Shown: positions 61,087-64,000 of the stretch, in pieces
How positions within the stretch are numbered: the stretch's first letter is position 1
How the letters are laid out: each line of letters begins with the position of its first letter
Source: Rachycentron canadum
Taxonomy: Eukaryota > Chordata > Actinopteri > Carangiformes > Rachycentridae
Assembly (NCBI GenBank): GCA_038496675.1
Contig: CM076656.1
Span: forward strand, 23,030,268 to 23,094,267
Direction: 5' to 3'
DNA: 64,000 nt
The notes under the pieces: generated by a model
What the model was told of the DNA's origin: nothing
Database searches by the model: none
What the model saw: the letters and a program-made list of their open reading frames with translations, nothing else
Made by a program: the position numbers and the translations under genes

Positions 61087-62189
61087 GATCTGGACTGGAC
61101 TGGACTGGCTGGCTAACCAAGACCCTGCACCCTCATAACGCAGCGCATCTTGCAAGAAAATGAAACTGTAGTTTTGCTATTTCTGGAATCCAAAAGTGTC
61201 ATTTTTCTCAAAACATGTCAACAAAGTATGACACTGTTAGAAAAGAGTCTTTAAAGGAGACAATATTTGACTTGCATTGTTCAACTCATATGTCACTGAG
61301 ATCCACAAAACACTGTTACGCTTGTGTAGGCGTTCTGCTTTAGTTGACTAAGGTCCCATTATATTTTAAATACTGTTGAAGGAACTGGATGTTCTGCAAA
61401 ATTATCACGTGATGGTTGTACTGGTAGAAATCTCTGCTATCAACCATGTCATTGTTACATTCAAAAACTTACATGAATGAATCTTTATTTCACTTCTTTT
61501 GCAAACTTAAAAAAAGGAAAAATGGCACTTTGGGGCTGGATGTTTCAGCGGCTGCGAGTGTGTGACGCATGGAGAAAGCATGGCACTGCAGGAAGCGCCT
61601 GGTACGTTTTGTAACGCCCTGATCTGGCCCCATTTCAGGGCTAAGTGACACTTTGGAGTATCTCTGTTCTGCCGATCACAAGGATGCAGCACTCAGGTTT
61701 CTCTTGCCCCGACGACGTGTGCTGCACAGTGCCAGGGGGTTTTTAGCACTGTAAATAGAAGATCACACTGAGATAACATGACGGAGGTTGTGTTATATGA
61801 CGTAATATTCTCTGGAGTATTTATTTTAAAAGGAATTCTTATCTTTTAAGGCCAAAGTTATGAATCAGTGTGAGTTTAGCTGTGCTAGTTACTAACTCGT
61901 GTTTGGTATTGAGCCTTTTTGTGTAAAATGCTGTCACTTAAGCCGAATTAACTGAACATGCCAATGCATATCCCTTCATTCATCATGCAGTTCTTCCCAT
62001 AGGGAGCGTTATTAGTCAATTAATTGAATAGACAGTCAACAGGAACTTAACCGGTAAGTACTTGGATTAAGCAAGAAATCGTAAAAGAGGCATAAAAATG
62101 GTAAAAAAGCATAAAACGATATAATAAAAACACAGATTAAACACATATATTTAAAGAGGAAGGTTAAATGAAGGCAGTGGAGAACGGAG

Positions 62190-62440
62190 CAGTTTTTAGC
62201 TTCCTCTTAAACCCAGTAACAGTTTGGCCTGATTTGCTCCATGAGGAGCTGGTTCCAGCTGTGAGAAGCATCGAGGTTTAAAGACACTTCACCCTGTTTA
62301 GATTTAACTCTGGACTCAGTAACTGACCAGCTCCTGCAGATCTTAGAGTCCTACAAGGCTGATATATACATTGAACATATCATGAATGTATTTTGGGTCC
62401 AGACCATTTACTTGTGACTTGGAAACAATAAGTAAAGCTT
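62190..62440 (+). repeat. Fish interspersed repeat ('gaggagctggttccagctgt')
   Basis: The order 'gaggagctggttccagctgt', 'cttcaccctgtttagattta', 'actctggactc', 'aatgtattttgggtccagac' resembles a repeat often seen in fish genomes, where it accompanies LINE or DNA-element debris. No open frame was seen. Confidence 0.45.
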
Positions 62441-62504
62441 TGCAGAAATTTTCAGATTTGAGTTTCTCTAATGTGAGAATTTACTGCTTCACTTAGATTT
62501 ATCC

Positions 62505-62765
62505 GTCCCTCCATCCGTTATCTGCACTGCTTATCCTTACTGCAGGGGCTGAAGCCAATCCCAGCTGACATTGGGTGAGGGCGGGGTTCACCCTGGTCAA
62601 GTCACCAGTCTATTACAGGTCTGAATCATAGAGACAAACAACCATTCACCCTCACATTCACAAATATGGGCAATTTAAAGTCACCAGTTAACGTAATGTG
62701 CATGTGTTTGGACTGTGGGAGGAAGCTGATGTGCCTGGGGAGGGGGGGGGGCCCACGCAGACACT
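62505..62765 (+). repeat. LINE/SINE-type 3' fragment, longer copy
   Basis: The block 'ccatccgttatctgcactgc', 'aatcccagctgacattgggt' and 'gacaaacaaccattcaccct' continues to 'gtgtttggactgtgggagga'. It shares its left part with 13320-13465 and is among the commonest retroposon debris in fish. Confidence 0.65.
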
Positions 62766-63718
62766 GCACTGGGCCGCCCTTGATTTACATATTTGACATT
62801 TATTATTATTGATACAAGCAAAGCAAAGAATTTATTCGTGTTGGCCATTTTCTCAATATTTTATTTTTACATTTTGTCGACTAAATGGCCAAATCGGGAA
62901 CAAAGAGTATCGTTAGCTGCAGCCCTGGAGGGAAAACTGAAACATTTCCAAGTCTTAAAAATGTTAGTGATAAAGTAGATTGTTAATTATTATAAAACAT
63001 GTGAGCACCTGTTGAGAAGCATCATTACTGTCAGGAGATGAATGGCAGTTGTTTTATTTTGGCTTTCAAGTAATTATGGTTTGTATTAGTCACAACAACT
63101 TCTTGTTCCCATGTGGTGTCACATAGAGGTTTTTTGAGGTCGTGAGTCTTTGCCTTGGATATTACAAACAAGCTCTGGGCTTGTGCAGTCGAGTCCTTGA
63201 TATTGAACCAGCGGCTGACATGACGCTGTCTGAGCAAACAGTTCCTAGTCAGGGTCCAAAGACGTGGGGATCCTGTCCAGAGTCCCACGGCATCTGCAGG
63301 AAAATCACTTTTGCTTAATCTGCCAGATTTTGAGCACAATGGGACAGTGTGTAACTCAGCTGCTCTGGTCTCTGATGTATATGTATCTTATGATTTACAT
63401 TTTGGATTTGGCACAACTCACAAAAACAATGCTCCAAGGGAAATGAGGCCAATGTATGTTTAACAGTGTTACATTTTCAGTGTGGTTTATGTCGAGATAT
63501 GTAGTGTCGTTTACACGTTTGTTTCTAATTATGATTTCACAGCTGTGATCAAAAGCATTAGTCACATTGAGTGTTTGATTTATGTGATATAAATTAAGAC
63601 ATGATAAGTGACATGGGAATATCCTCCTAGTTCATCTAGATTCCCATGATTCCTACCAGCTGCTGGCAAGTAAACAAAGATCATTAGTGGAATAAAACAG
63701 ATGTTACTGTCATCAGTT

Positions 63719-63742
63719 TGTGTGTGTGTGTGTGTGTGTGTA
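63719..63742. repeat. GT microsatellite
   Basis: About 12 GT units. Confidence 0.9.
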
Positions 63743-64000
63743 ATGCAGCACACTGAGATGCACAAGTGACCATATTCCTAAAAGCGAAACAGGTCCAGAT
63801 GAGAGAGATGTTTCCATAAAACAACAGTAGCAGTTGAGCAAGTGTGCAGATCCAGCTCTTCTGTTTGTTCTCCGTCCAGCTCATGTTTGCCTCCGGGCTC
63901 CGTAACTCACAGGGAAGCTTTATTCAAAACTTCTCAACTAACCGCAGGTGAACCTGAAGGAGCCGCCTCATTCCACCTCCCTTTGTCCTGCGCCAGCTCT

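Larger units (their letters stand above)
61033..64000 (+). other. tsc22d2: tsc22d2 second intron, left part
   Basis: From the donor GTATGA to the window's right edge. The next coding exon was not found. Repeats are listed separately; 61140-61970 and 62770-63710 show no recognised features. Confidence 0.75.

Overview
The window is vertebrate nuclear DNA, almost certainly from a ray-finned (teleost) fish. Evidence is the very low coding density, introns with GT/AG borders, many CA/GT, TC and T tracts, decayed Tc1/mariner transposons, tRNA-derived SINEs and LINE tails of the type common in fish, and the two genes themselves. No prokaryotic features, CRISPR arrays, rRNA or intact tRNA genes were seen.

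Two protein-coding genes can be supported, both on the + strand. (1) Four consecutive internal exons of rnf13, an endosomal/lysosomal transmembrane E3 ubiquitin ligase, lie at 16566-19452. They encode the end of the PA (protease-associated) domain, the single transmembrane helix and the basic cytosolic stretch that leads to the RING finger. The exons for the signal peptide and early PA domain, and those for the RING finger, were not found in the window. (2) tsc22d2, a TSC22-domain family member, has a GC-rich promoter and leader at about 39285-40052, a long first coding exon at 40053-41674 and a 24-codon second exon at 60961-61032, separated by a 19.3 kb intron. The exons with the TSC box and leucine zipper lie beyond the right edge. 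As I recall, rnf13 and tsc22d2 are also on one human chromosome arm in the same order and orientation, which fits conserved synteny.

Layout: 1-16565 is non-coding, rich in microsatellites and repeats, and is either rnf13 intron or upstream sequence. 16566-19452 holds the rnf13 exons. 19453-39280 is non-coding with repeats and a notable CRE/ETS-type motif cluster near 38.5-38.7 kb. 39285-61032 is tsc22d2, whose long intron carries old repeats. 61033-64000 is the next tsc22d2 intron.

The repeat content includes two unclassified interspersed families, called X and Z here, seen in seven and four copies. There are also a possible MITE with 27-bp inverted ends, two oppositely oriented Tc1/mariner copies with complementary internal deletions, and a third transposase relic. 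No convincing new biological system was found; the most useful points are the missing rnf13 RING exons, the tsc22d2 leader architecture, the motif cluster and the repeat families. All coordinates of repeats are estimates by eye.
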